From NCBI GenBank assembly GCA_002753505.1, contig PEAG01000006.1, forward strand, positions 18,331 to 82,330: a DNA stretch of 64,000 bases, given 5' to 3'. Position 1 is the first letter of the stretch. Every line of letters begins with the position of its first letter. This stretch comes from Magnetococcales bacterium HCHbin5. Lineage in GTDB: Bacteria > Pseudomonadota > Magnetococcia > Magnetococcales > Magnetaquicoccaceae. Shown here one piece after another: positions 43,501 to 52,490 of the stretch. A program made the position numbers and the translations under genes. The notes under the pieces are model-generated. The model was given only the letters and a program-made list of their open reading frames with translations, had not been told where the DNA came from and searched no databases.

Positions 43501-46500
43501 ATGGCAGAGGAAGATGAAGAACTGTTGGCCATGTTCGTCCAGGAGTCGACAGAACACCTGGACAACATTGAACCCAATCTACTGATTCTGGAAGAGAGAG
43601 GGGCCAGCACTGACCCGGAGATTGTCAACAGCCTGTTTCGGGGGGTTCACTCCATCAAGGGTTCAGCCGGATTTTTTGGGCTGACAGCCATTTCCAAGCT
43701 GAGCCACACGATGGAAAACCTGCTGGGGAAGATTCGCGACAAGACGACTGAACCGACCCCGGAGGCGACGGCGGCGTTGTTGTCCGGCCTGGACAAGCTG
43801 AAGGGTATGGTGGAGGATGTGGCCAACAGCGAGGCGGTAGATGCCAGTGCTGAGGTGGCCACTATTCAGGCCATCCTGGATGGGCTCCCGGGTGCCGCCC
43901 CGGCTGCTACCCCTGCCCCTGCTCCTGCCGCTGCTGCTCCGGTTGCCGCCCCTGCTGCTCCGGCTGCCGCCCCTGCTGCTCCGGCTGCCGCCCCTGCTGC
44001 TGCGGCCACCGCGGCCGCGAGCCCCGAAGCCTCTGCGGCCTCTCCTGGATCTTTTTCGCTGGAGCAGTACCCCGACGCCGTGACTGCGGCGTTGCAGGAG
44101 GACCAGCACTTTTTTGTGATCACCGTTGACATTGGTCAGGAAGCGGAGAATGGGGGGGATCAACAATTTCCCCGCTTTTGCAGTTTGCTGGAGTCGGTGG
44201 GCAAGGTGATAGACAGTCGGCCTGTCAAGAAGGCCGATGGTACCCTGCCGGCTGAACTTTTTGCGGCGGGAAAGCCGGTCACGGTGCGGGTGCTGCTGCA
44301 GTCCATGTTGACAGATCATCTGTTGGGGGAGTTGGTTCAACTGCCCCCCAAAGCCATCCAACAGCTGCCCATTCCCGATTCCATGCGTCTGGCGACCCCG
44401 GCTCCGGTTGTGGAGAGTGTGGCCCTTGTTGTCTTGCCAGAGTCTGAGCCGGAGGCCGCCCCGCCCCAACCCAAGGTGGAGGCTCCCCGTTCCCGCTTGC
44501 GCAAACCCGATGCAGCGGGTGGTGCCACAGCCAAAGGGGGGGATGAGAAAAGCAAATCTTCTTCTCAACCGACGGTGGAAGAGACATTGCGGGTCAGTGT
44601 TGCCCTGCTGGATGAGTTGATCAATATGGCGGGGGAGTTGGTGTTGACCCGCAATCAACTGATTCGCGCCACAGCCGGGTTGGTGGCCCAGTCTTCCCAT
44701 CTGGCTTCACTGGTGCAGAGCGTCGATTCGGTCACCAGCCGCATTCACGGCAAGGTGATGCAGGCGCGCATGCAGCCCGTCAATGTGGTGTTCAGTAAAT
44801 TTCCCCGCATCGTGCGGGATTTGGCTCTCAAGTTGGGCAAAAAGATTGACCTGGAGATACGGGGCGGCGACGTGGAGTTGGACAAATCGGTGATTGAGCA
44901 CCTGTCTGATCCTTTGACCCACATGATTCGCAACGTCGCGGACCACGCCATTGAGTTGCCCGCGCATCGGTTGGCGGCCGGCAAGACGGAGAGTGGTCGG
45001 GTGGAGTTGGCGGCCTACCATGAAAACGGCATGGTCAACATTGCTTTGATAGATGATGGTGCCGGTATCGATTCGGAGCGGATCAAGGCCAAGGCGATCG
45101 AGAAGGGGCTGATTTCGGAGGCCAAGTCCCTGGAAATGAGCGAGGAGGAGCTGCTTGACCTGATTTTTGCTCCCGGCTTTTCCATGGCCAAGAAGGTTTC
45201 CGATGTTTCGGGCCGCGGCGTGGGCATGGATGTGGTGCGCACCAACATTGAGCGGTTGCGAGGCACGGTGCATATCGCTTCCAAGGTGGGCAAGGGCACC
45301 CGCATCACCCTGAAACTGCCTTTAACATTGGCCATCATTCCTGCCATGATTGTGGCGGCCGGCAAGCTGCGCTTTGCCATTCCCGAGATCGGGCTGATTG
45401 AGATTGTGCGGGTGGCAGAGAGCAATCTGGCGCAACAGATCCAGATGGTGTGTGACGCCCCGGTTCTCACCCTGCGTCACTCCCTGTTGCCCCTGGTGGA
45501 TCTGGCCACCACACTGGGTGTTGAGGGCAAATCGGTTCATGGCGGCAGCGGTGAAAACTGGATAGACCGCTGGTTGCAACAGCAGACCCAGCAACAGGAG
45601 GGTGGCAAGGAGTCCCGCGCCCAAAGTGCCAAAGCTCCCAAAAGAAAGCTGGAGCCCGGACGTGCCATCAGCCTCTACAGCCAGGCCATCTATGTCATGG
45701 TGATCAGCGTCAGCGGCAACCGCTTCGGTTTGGTGGTGGACGATGTGTTGGATAGCGAGGAGATTGTCGTGAAACCGCTGCCCTCCTATGCCAAGGGGAG
45801 TACCTGTTTTTCGGCGGTGACCATTCTGGGGGATGGCAGCGTGGCTTCGATTATCGACTACGCGGGTATTGTCGAGAAGGCCAAGGTCAACTTCAGCAGC
45901 CTGGATGTGGCTGCGGCCGATATGGAGGAGGTGATTCGGGCCTCGCTGCGGGAAAAACAGAACATTATCCTGCTGGAGACCCATAGCGGCTTGGTCATGG
46001 GCATTGTCAACAACATGGTCAGCCGGGTGGAGATTATTCAACGGCACAAATGCCGGATGGAGACCGTCAACAATCAAACCTATATGCACTATAACCATGT
46101 CACTTTTCACGTCCTCTATCCCGACCATATACTGGATCTGGAAGGGAGTGGGGAGATGGTGGACTCCCAGGGAGATGGCGATAAATTTTGCATGGTGATT
46201 CCTGCCGTCAGCGGTTTGCAGGTGGGGCTGATGTTTTCCCGTATCGTGGATACCATGGAGACCTATATCGATCTGGATTGCCATGTGATTCAGGCCGACG
46301 GTCTGTTTGGCACCGCCCGGATCGACGGTCGGTTGGTGCTGTTTCCCGATCTGAACCGACTGTTCCAGCGGGCGGGCATTCTGCCCACCAGCAGTATGTC
46401 GCCGCCGGATTACGATGGGCTCAGGGCACTGGTGGTGGATGATACCCCTTTCCTGCGTATCGTGACCGCCACCTATCTCAGCCAGGCTGGTCTGCTGGTG

Positions 46501-46776
46501 GACCAGGCGGAGGATGGCATGGGGGCCATGCAACGCCTGCGCAGCACTCTCTACGATCTGGTGGTGACCGACATCAACATGCCGGTGATGGATGGCATGG
46601 AGTTGGCCAAGGAGATTCCCAGCACCATGAACGCTGAGACGCCGATCATTGCCACCACTTCGTTCATCTCCTCCGATCTGGTGAACCGCTGCGTGCGGGT
46701 CGGCATGGTGGGTTGCGTACCCTCGACGGACAAGGTGCGTTTGATGAACATGTTGGCAACCATGAAGCGGGTGTGA
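43501..46776 (+). CDS. cheA: Hybrid CheA kinase with C-terminal receiver
   Basis: This 1091-residue CheA has an HPt domain with His50 (FRGVHSIKGSAGFFGL), an Ala-Pro linker (about 125-175), a second domain (about 185-300), the dimerisation helices (LINMAGELVLTRNQLIRA), the ATPase domain (LTHMIRNVADHAIE, DDGAGIDSERIKAKA, GRGVGMDVVRTNIERLRG), a CheW-like domain, a second CheW-like section (about 820-960), and a receiver with Asp in LVVTDINMPVMDGMEL (about 1030). Fusion of a receiver to CheA is typical of the alternative-function or multi-output type of chemosensory pathways. The receiver could act as a phosphate sink or regulate adaptation. Confidence 0.93.
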   Translation: MAEEDEELLAMFVQESTEHLDNIEPNLLILEERGASTDPEIVNSLFRGVHSIKGSAGFFGLTAISKLSHTMENLLGKIRDKTTEPTPEATAALLSGLDKLKGMVEDVANSEAVDASAEVATIQAILDGLPGAAPAATPAPAPAAAAPVAAPAAPAAAPAAPAAAPAAAATAAASPEASAASPGSFSLEQYPDAVTAALQEDQHFFVITVDIGQEAENGGDQQFPRFCSLLESVGKVIDSRPVKKADGTLPAELFAAGKPVTVRVLLQSMLTDHLLGELVQLPPKAIQQLPIPDSMRLATPAPVVESVALVVLPESEPEAAPPQPKVEAPRSRLRKPDAAGGATAKGGDEKSKSSSQPTVEETLRVSVALLDELINMAGELVLTRNQLIRATAGLVAQSSHLASLVQSVDSVTSRIHGKVMQARMQPVNVVFSKFPRIVRDLALKLGKKIDLEIRGGDVELDKSVIEHLSDPLTHMIRNVADHAIELPAHRLAAGKTESGRVELAAYHENGMVNIALIDDGAGIDSERIKAKAIEKGLISEAKSLEMSEEELLDLIFAPGFSMAKKVSDVSGRGVGMDVVRTNIERLRGTVHIASKVGKGTRITLKLPLTLAIIPAMIVAAGKLRFAIPEIGLIEIVRVAESNLAQQIQMVCDAPVLTLRHSLLPLVDLATTLGVEGKSVHGGSGENWIDRWLQQQTQQQEGGKESRAQSAKAPKRKLEPGRAISLYSQAIYVMVISVSGNRFGLVVDDVLDSEEIVVKPLPSYAKGSTCFSAVTILGDGSVASIIDYAGIVEKAKVNFSSLDVAAADMEEVIRASLREKQNIILLETHSGLVMGIVNNMVSRVEIIQRHKCRMETVNNQTYMHYNHVTFHVLYPDHILDLEGSGEMVDSQGDGDKFCMVIPAVSGLQVGLMFSRIVDTMETYIDLDCHVIQADGLFGTARIDGRLVLFPDLNRLFQRAGILPTSSMSPPDYDGLRALVVDDTPFLRIVTATYLSQAGLLVDQAEDGMGAMQRLRSTLYDLVVTDINMPVMDGMELAKEIPSTMNAETPIIATTSFISSDLVNRCVRVGMVGCVPSTDKVRLMNMLATMKRV
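43933..43995 (+). repeat. Tandem 21-bp repeats encoding Ala-Pro linker
   Basis: Three consecutive copies of a 21-base unit (GCTGCTCCGGCTGCCGCCCC plus T; the first copy has one change) encode AAPAAAP. They lie in the linker after the HPt domain of CheA. Repeat number could change by slippage and alter the linker length without a frameshift, as 21 is a multiple of three. Confidence 0.85.
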
Positions 46777-46845
46777 GGCCGCCGTCCCCCCAGGCCCCTT
46801 GGTCGGGTCGTGGGGGCGTGAACCCTTTTTTCGGAGTGACTACCC

Positions 46846-47397
46846 ATGCTGGTTAGTACCTTTCACTTGGGCACCATCTGTATCGGGGTGGATATTCTGC
46901 TGGTGCGGGAGATCAACCGTTCCATGGAGTTCAGCCCCATCCCCGGGGCACCGAATTATATTTTGGGCATGTTGAATATTCGTGGCCGCATCATCACCCT
47001 GTTTGACCTGAAAAAGCGTTTTTCCTGGTCACAGGAGGAGCGAAAACGGCAGGATGGTACCGGCAAAGAGTCTCCGGGAGAGCCGCGGAAACAGTACAAT
47101 GTTATCATGAAAAGCCATAATGAGGTGATGCGTATCAGTCGCCGGTTGGCCGACAGCCAATGCACCTGGGAAGATCCAGTGGGTTTGGTGGTGGACCGGT
47201 TGGGGGATGTTCGTCAGGTGTCGGATGACCACATCCTGCCGCCACCGGCCAACCTGAAGGGCATTGCCGCTCCGTTTATCCGCGGGGTGGTACGGGTGGA
47301 CAAGGAGTTGCTGGTGATCCTCAATGTGGCCAAGATTTTTGGTTCTGACGGAATGAGCGGTGATCAGGCGGGCGATACAACCGCGCAAGCCCGTTGA
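46846..47397 (+). CDS. cheW: CheW coupling protein (cluster 1)
   Basis: CheW links CheA to receptors. This 183-residue protein shows the CheW core: FHLGTICIGVDILLVREINR, PNYILGMLNIRGRIITLFDL, and VGLVVDRLGDVRQV followed by FIRGVVRVDKELLVILNVAKI. An insertion of about 30 residues (about 65-105, basic and Lys/Glu-rich) lies between the two halves. It follows the hybrid CheA and its stop overlaps the possible TTG start of cheB. Confidence 0.93.
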   Translation: MLVSTFHLGTICIGVDILLVREINRSMEFSPIPGAPNYILGMLNIRGRIITLFDLKKRFSWSQEERKRQDGTGKESPGEPRKQYNVIMKSHNEVMRISRRLADSQCTWEDPVGLVVDRLGDVRQVSDDHILPPPANLKGIAAPFIRGVVRVDKELLVILNVAKIFGSDGMSGDQAGDTTAQAR

Positions 47398-47417
47398 TTG
47401 TGAAGGATCTGAACGTT

Positions 47418-48635
47418 ATGATGCCATCCTCTCTCAAGCTTCTGGTGGTGGATGATACCACAACCTATCGCATGATCGTCCGCCAGGCCGCAGAGGCGAT
47501 TCCCGGGATTGAGGTCGTTGATTTTGCTGCCAATGGTCGCATTGCGTTGGAAAAGCTGAACCGCTTGACCATCGATGTGGTTCTGTTGGACGTCGAGATG
47601 CCGGAGATGGACGGTTTGACCACCTTGCGGCATATTAACGAACGCCATCCGCACATTGTTGTGATCATGGTCAGTGGGGCTTCGCATTCCAACGCCAATA
47701 TCGTGGTGGAGTGTCTCAACTGTGGGGCACTCGATTTTGTCACCAAGCCCCTGGAGACCGATATCGACCACTCGAGAAAGGTGTTGATTGGCAACCTGAG
47801 GCCCATTTTGTCCGTTCTGGTCAAGCAGCAGGGGCGCAAAGGGTTGTCGAAGAGTGGGCGGGGGGGGGTGGCCGCCGCCGTACCGTGGCAGCGGAGTGGT
47901 ACCCCGTCGACAGATGCATCGGGGGGTGGATCTGCGGTGGCCGAGAGTGAGCAGACGCCGACTGCACCACCGGCCGGTGTGGCGGATACAAAACCTGCCG
48001 TCAACCGAAAGCCGATACCGGGTTCGGGCCAGTCGTCGCCGAATTGGGACAAGAGTCCTGCCCTGCTGCTGATTGGGGCCTCTACGGGTGGCCCGGCCGC
48101 CCTGACCCAGATATTGAAAGGCCTTGGGTCCGGACTGCCGATTCCGGTCTTGATTGTCCAGCACATGCCGCCCATGTTTACCGCCTCCCTGGCGGCTCAG
48201 CTCAGTCGGACCACTTCGCTGGTGGTGGAGGAGGCGACCGATGATCAGGAGGTCAAGGCGGACAGGATTTTGTTGGCTCCGGGAGGGCGGCATCTCTCTG
48301 TCAAACGGCAGGGGCGGAGCCTGCGCACGGTCCTGCATGACGGTCCCAAGGTCAACGGCTGTCGTCCGGCGGTGGATGTGCTGTTCCTGTCGGTCATGGC
48401 CTCTTTCGCTGAACCCACTCTGGCCGTGGTGCTGACAGGCATGGGGACCGACGGGGCCAATGGCGTCAGTGGCCTGAAGCGGCTGGGCAAAACCTATTGC
48501 ATTACCCAATCCAGGGACTCTTGTGTTGTCTATGGCATGCCCAGGGCGGTCGTGGAGATGGGTCTGTCGGATGCCGTCGTACCGCTGGAACAGATGGGTG
48601 CCAGCATTGCCAAATTGTGTCGTGCAAGGGGATAA
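47418..48635 (+). CDS. cheB: Protein-glutamate methylesterase CheB (cluster 1)
   Basis: CheB removes methyl groups from receptors when phosphorylated. The 405-residue protein has a receiver (KLLVVDDTTTYRMIV, VVLLDVEMPEMDGLTTL, VTKPLET), a Pro/Gly-rich linker (about 140-220) and a methylesterase domain with the catalytic Ser in LLIGASTGGPAAL, His in VQHMPPMFT and Asp in VLTGMGTDGANG. TTG 47394 and GTG 47400 are in-frame alternatives; ATG 47418 has AAGGA upstream. The linker is longer than usual. Confidence 0.94.
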   Translation: MMPSSLKLLVVDDTTTYRMIVRQAAEAIPGIEVVDFAANGRIALEKLNRLTIDVVLLDVEMPEMDGLTTLRHINERHPHIVVIMVSGASHSNANIVVECLNCGALDFVTKPLETDIDHSRKVLIGNLRPILSVLVKQQGRKGLSKSGRGGVAAAVPWQRSGTPSTDASGGGSAVAESEQTPTAPPAGVADTKPAVNRKPIPGSGQSSPNWDKSPALLLIGASTGGPAALTQILKGLGSGLPIPVLIVQHMPPMFTASLAAQLSRTTSLVVEEATDDQEVKADRILLAPGGRHLSVKRQGRSLRTVLHDGPKVNGCRPAVDVLFLSVMASFAEPTLAVVLTGMGTDGANGVSGLKRLGKTYCITQSRDSCVVYGMPRAVVEMGLSDAVVPLEQMGASIAKLCRARG

Positions 48636-48637
48636 AG

Positions 48638-49471
48638 GTGGCCATTGCCGTAGAGCAGTTACAACAGATCAGGCAGTTCATGAACGACTGCAGCGGGGTG
48701 GACATTCCGCTCGACAAGGCCTACCTGGTGGAGAGTCGGTTGACGCCGCTGCTGGCGCAGCATCACTGCCGGGATTTTGTCCAGTTGTGTGACAAGCTGG
48801 CTCGCAACAGTCAGGGTTTGCGAACCCAGGTGGTGGATGCCCTGACCACGCAGGAGACCCTCTGGTTCCGGGATCAATCCTTCTTTGACGCCTTGTCTGG
48901 CGAAGTTTTGCCCGCCCTGTTGGCCAAGGCGCGGCGTCAGGAACGGGTACGCATCTGGTCAGCCGCTACCGCCACCGGCCAGGAGATCTATTCAGTGACC
49001 ATGTTGCTGGATGCTGTGGGACGCCAGCAGGACTCTGGTTTTAATTTTAACTGGTTTACCATCCTGGGCAGTGATATTTCCCAGGCTGCCCTGGCCATCG
49101 CCAAGCGGGGCCACTACAACCACCTTGCCATGAGCCGTGGCATGCGGCCGGAGTTTCTGGAACGCTATTTTACCCGCAAAGAGGGGGGGTTTGAGGTTGT
49201 TCCCGCCATCCGTGATGTGGTCAAGTTTCAGCAGTTCAACTTGAGGGGGGGCGCACCCATTGCGCTTGACCCCTTTGATCTGATCCTGTGCCGCAACGTA
49301 TTGATCTATTTTCCCGAGACCCTGAAACAACAGATCTGCCGCCAACTCTCTACTGCTCTGAAAAAGCCTAGTGGTTATATGGCTGTTGGGGCCGCTGAGT
49401 CACTGCGGGGTCTGGAGACCAATCTTGTCCCGGTTACGGTCGGAAAGGCTGTGTTCTACCGGGCGGCGTGA
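48638..49471 (+). CDS. cheR: Chemotaxis methyltransferase CheR (cluster 1)
   Basis: CheR adds methyl groups to receptor glutamates using SAM. The 277-residue protein has an all-helical N-terminal domain (LVESRLTPLLAQHHCRDF) and a SAM-binding domain with VRIWSAATATGQEIYSVTML, ILGSDISQAALAIAKRGHYN and LILCRNVLIYFPETLKQQ. The first catalytic motif is usually ASTGEEPY; here TATGQEIYS has Gln in place of the first Glu. A GTG start at 48638 with AAAGG is used, 2 bases after cheB. ATG codons upstream lie within cheB in that frame. Confidence 0.92.
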   Translation: MAIAVEQLQQIRQFMNDCSGVDIPLDKAYLVESRLTPLLAQHHCRDFVQLCDKLARNSQGLRTQVVDALTTQETLWFRDQSFFDALSGEVLPALLAKARRQERVRIWSAATATGQEIYSVTMLLDAVGRQQDSGFNFNWFTILGSDISQAALAIAKRGHYNHLAMSRGMRPEFLERYFTRKEGGFEVVPAIRDVVKFQQFNLRGGAPIALDPFDLILCRNVLIYFPETLKQQICRQLSTALKKPSGYMAVGAAESLRGLETNLVPVTVGKAVFYRAA

Positions 49472-49571
49472 TGATCCGATGGGTCGGCTGCAGCACTCTG
49501 ATGCGAATTTTCACTTGACTTGCATGGCTGGAAAGTTCATCCTGACGCGGGATTGCGGGGCGTGGGGCGGG

Positions 49572-49599
49572 TTGTGCGGTTCCGTTCTTTGCATACAAT
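49572..49599 (+). promoter_or_regulatory. Possible promoter of cheY
   Basis: TTGTGC (49572-49577) and TACAAT (49594-49599) are separated by 16 bases, 25 bases before the cheY start. The -10 is good; the -35 is weak. Confidence 0.35.
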
Positions 49600-49624
49600 A
49601 ACAACATTAAATAAAGGGAAGACG

Positions 49625-50002
49625 ATGCGTGTATTGATAGTGGACGACTCCAGCGTGATGCGCAAAATTGTATCGAGAGGGTTGCGGCAGGCCGATTTCA
49701 AGATTGACGAAGTTCTGGAAGCGGGCAATGGTCAGGAGGGACTTGATGTGCTGAACCGGACCACGGGTACGATCGATCTCATCCTCTCGGATTGGAACAT
49801 GCCGGTGATGGATGGATTGACTTTTATCAAGTCGGTGCGGGAAGGGGCCCCTGCGATCAACCGTATCCCGATCGTCATGGTGACCACCGAGGGAGGGGAA
49901 AGCAAGGTAGAGGCGGCCGATGCGGCGGGTGCCAATGGCCATATCAAGAAACCTTTCACCCCGGAAATGTTGAAAGAGGTATTGGGCAAGTTTATGAAAT
50001 AA
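49625..50002 (+). CDS. cheY: CheY-type response regulator (cluster 1)
   Basis: This 125-residue single receiver begins MRVLIVDDSSVMRKIVSRGL, has the phosphoacceptor Asp in LILSDWNMPVMDGLTFIK, VMVTTEGGESK with the switch Thr, and Lys in NGHIKKPFTPEMLKEV. The DWNMP motif is typical of flagellar-motor CheY proteins, though the receptor of its output here is unknown. The ATG follows AAAGGGAAG. The stop is about 70 bases before a CheC-like phosphatase gene. Confidence 0.94.
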   Translation: MRVLIVDDSSVMRKIVSRGLRQADFKIDEVLEAGNGQEGLDVLNRTTGTIDLILSDWNMPVMDGLTFIKSVREGAPAINRIPIVMVTTEGGESKVEAADAAGANGHIKKPFTPEMLKEVLGKFMK

Positions 50003-50074
50003 TCGCCTCGCGGTTGTCTCCGTAACACCTGTTGGGACCGCTCTCTCTTCTCCATTTTACCGGGCGACTATTTT

Positions 50075-51268
50075 ATGGACATTCCTGCTCCTATCGCCAA
50101 GAAGGCCAGGCCGTTTTTTCTGAGTTTTTTTCAGGCGTTATCAGATGACATGAACACTCTGATCAACGCGCCGGTGGAGTGTGCCCTGACCGAAATTGCC
50201 CTGCGGCGTGGCGAGGATGATCTGAGCGAACTGTTCGAGACGGAAAACAGCGTCGCCTTGACCCTGGAGGATGGATTGCATTCCGGTCACCTGTACATGG
50301 TGATGGACGTGACGGCTGCCATTGCCCTGTCGGGCCTGATGATGATGCTGCCCCAGGCGGTGGTGGAAAAGTCGGTCAAGACCCGGGACATTACCGAGGA
50401 GATAGACGAGGGTTTCCACGAGGTGGCCAATCAGATCATGGGCAGCCTGAACACCTGGGTGGAAAAAAAGCTGGAGGGCAGTCACCTGTTTCTGGAGTCT
50501 ACCGAGCAGGTGGGTGCGGGTGAGTTGCCGGCCCAGGTGGACCGTGAGATTACCTACCTGGATGTTGGCATGGAGATCACCGTCTCCAAGTTTCGTCCTG
50601 CGCCGGTACGTTGGTTGCTTGCCAGGGAGTTTGCCGACCAGTTGTTGCGGCTGGAGTTGCCCGCATCCGAAGAGGAACTGGCCGCTGCGGCCCGCAAGCG
50701 GGGGGGTGCGCCGGTGGAGGAGGAGCCACCTCCACCGCCGCCGCCGCCGACACCACCGCCGGTGGTCAGACGGCCGGACGAGTATGAGTTTGACTTCGAT
50801 GCCCAGGCGTTTCTGGCCCGTTGCAACGGCAGCGAGCTGCCGGCTCCCAATGAACCGGGGGGGCTGCGCGTGGTGATGACCCTGCCCCCCTGCACTTTGA
50901 GTGCGCATGAGGAGGTGTCACGGGCGGTAGCGGCGGCTTTCCAGGAGGAGCACCGGTTCATTGGCATGGACCGCAACGGCGTTGTGGTGCGGGTGATCGG
51001 CCAGAGTGACCTGCGCCGGGTCATGGGGGCCTTTTATGGTTCCAAGGCGGCCACGCCACGGGAGAAGGCCCTGCTGCAACTGCCCATCAGCAAACTCAAC
51101 GAAAACCAGAGAATGATCTCCATTCTGCCGCAAGGAACCATTGATCAGGCGGCGGATCTGCTGAAATCCCACAACCTGCATGCGCTGCCGGTGGTAGCCA
51201 GCAACGGCCAGCTGCGCGGTTTTGTACCGATCCAGGCTTTGTTGCTCTACTATCGCAAAAGGGCGTGA
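50075..51268 (+). CDS. CheC/CheX-like protein with proline linker and CBS-like C-terminus
   Basis: The N-terminal half of this 397-residue protein (about 25-205) resembles CheC/CheX/FliY phosphatases: the ERT-type helix IDEGFHEVANQIMGSLN carries Glu116 and Asn119, the residues used to strip phosphate from CheY-P. Only one such motif was seen. A Pro-rich run (about 225-245) then leads to a second region (about 265-397) that ends with a half-CBS-like unit (MISILPQGTIDQAADLLKSH, LPVVASNGQLRGFVPIQALL). It follows cheY, so it could dephosphorylate that protein. The CBS end could sense nucleotides, but only half a CBS pair is present. Confidence 0.65.
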   Translation: MDIPAPIAKKARPFFLSFFQALSDDMNTLINAPVECALTEIALRRGEDDLSELFETENSVALTLEDGLHSGHLYMVMDVTAAIALSGLMMMLPQAVVEKSVKTRDITEEIDEGFHEVANQIMGSLNTWVEKKLEGSHLFLESTEQVGAGELPAQVDREITYLDVGMEITVSKFRPAPVRWLLAREFADQLLRLELPASEEELAAAARKRGGAPVEEEPPPPPPPPTPPPVVRRPDEYEFDFDAQAFLARCNGSELPAPNEPGGLRVVMTLPPCTLSAHEEVSRAVAAAFQEEHRFIGMDRNGVVVRVIGQSDLRRVMGAFYGSKAATPREKALLQLPISKLNENQRMISILPQGTIDQAADLLKSHNLHALPVVASNGQLRGFVPIQALLLYYRKRA

Positions 51269-51337
51269 TCCCCGATCCACACAGCCTCACAATCTTCTGA
51301 TCCCTGCAGTCTCTTGATGTGTTCGCAGTGCAGCTGC

Positions 51338-52204
51338 CTATCGTGGCCGTTGGTAGATGGTTGGCGCGACGGGAACCACCGGCACCTGCAGTTTGTTGAG
51401 GGTCTCCGAGTGGCCAATAAAAAGGTATCCCCCTGCCACCAGGTGTCGGCACAGTTTGTTGACAATTTTTTCCGCCGTCGGACGATCAAAATAGATCAGG
51501 CAGTTTCGACAAAAAATGACATCCATCGGCTGGGAAATGGGATAGTCGTTGTCCATAAAATTCAAGTGCTGGAACCGCACCATGGCGCGAATTTCCGGTT
51601 TCATGCGTACCCGTGGCAACGAGCGGTCCTTGCCTCTCAGCATGTATTTTTGTTTGAAGGGCAGGGGAACCGGCTCCGCCTTGTCCATGTCATACACGGC
51701 GTTCTCGGCATGTTGCAAGGCCCGGGTCGACAGATCCGTTCCCAGGATTTGGCACTTGAATCCACGGGTTTTGCCGGCAAACTCCTGGATGACCATGGCC
51801 ATGGTATAGGGCTCTTCCCCGGTGGAGCAGGGGGCACTCCAGATGCGGAAGGGTCTGCTGACACCAGCCCCCGTTCCCTGCATCAAATCGGGTATCACCG
51901 TATCTGTCAAATAGGTAAAATGGTTGGGTTCCCTGAAAAAATCCGTTTTGTTGGTGGTGACAATATCAAGAAAATTGATCAGTTCCTGGGTTTGATCGTG
52001 GGGATCCAGCACACAATCCACATAGTCGGTGAAGGAGTGCATTTTCAATAAACGCAACCGCTTCTGGATACGAGCCGTCAACATGGATTTTTTGGACAGG
52101 GGCATCTGAATGCCGCTGGTGGACTCGATAAAAGCACTCAGTCGTTGAAAATCAGAGTCAGACAGGGTGATTCTGGCTGCTGATTGGTTGTCATCGATGT
52201 TCAT
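51338..52204 (-). CDS. cheR: Chemotaxis methyltransferase CheR (cluster 2)
   Basis: This 288-residue CheR has the N-terminal helices (SGIQMPLSKKSMLTARIQKR), the linker TTNKTDFFREPNHFTYL, and the SAM domain with FRIWSAPCSTGEEPYTMAMV, ILGTDLSTRALQHAENAVYD and VIFCRNCLIYFDRPTAEK. All motifs are canonical, in contrast to CheR of cluster 1. It is on the opposite strand to its neighbours and faces the CheC-like gene tail to tail. Confidence 0.95.
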   Translation of the reverse strand: MNIDDNQSAARITLSDSDFQRLSAFIESTSGIQMPLSKKSMLTARIQKRLRLLKMHSFTDYVDCVLDPHDQTQELINFLDIVTTNKTDFFREPNHFTYLTDTVIPDLMQGTGAGVSRPFRIWSAPCSTGEEPYTMAMVIQEFAGKTRGFKCQILGTDLSTRALQHAENAVYDMDKAEPVPLPFKQKYMLRGKDRSLPRVRMKPEIRAMVRFQHLNFMDNDYPISQPMDVIFCRNCLIYFDRPTAEKIVNKLCRHLVAGGYLFIGHSETLNKLQVPVVPVAPTIYQRPR

Positions 52205-52490
52205 GGGTTGGAATACTCACAAGACTGGTCACTCGGCACCTCCCCTTCCCCCCGTGACAATGGTGCCAGGATGCGGCACGGAGACAGGCGTACCCCACGT
52301 ACCCCCGTGGTGGGCAACATGCCCTTACCAGACGAAAATGTCAACCCTAAACCGTGCAGATGGGCTCCCCTCTCTGCGCAAAAATGTCGTGATCCATGCA
52401 CGTGCGGGGTGGTGATCATGTGCAATCGGAGTTACAATTCCTTGATAGAGGCGGAGTGGCATTCCACACGCGGCAGACCGAAGGGAGTGG

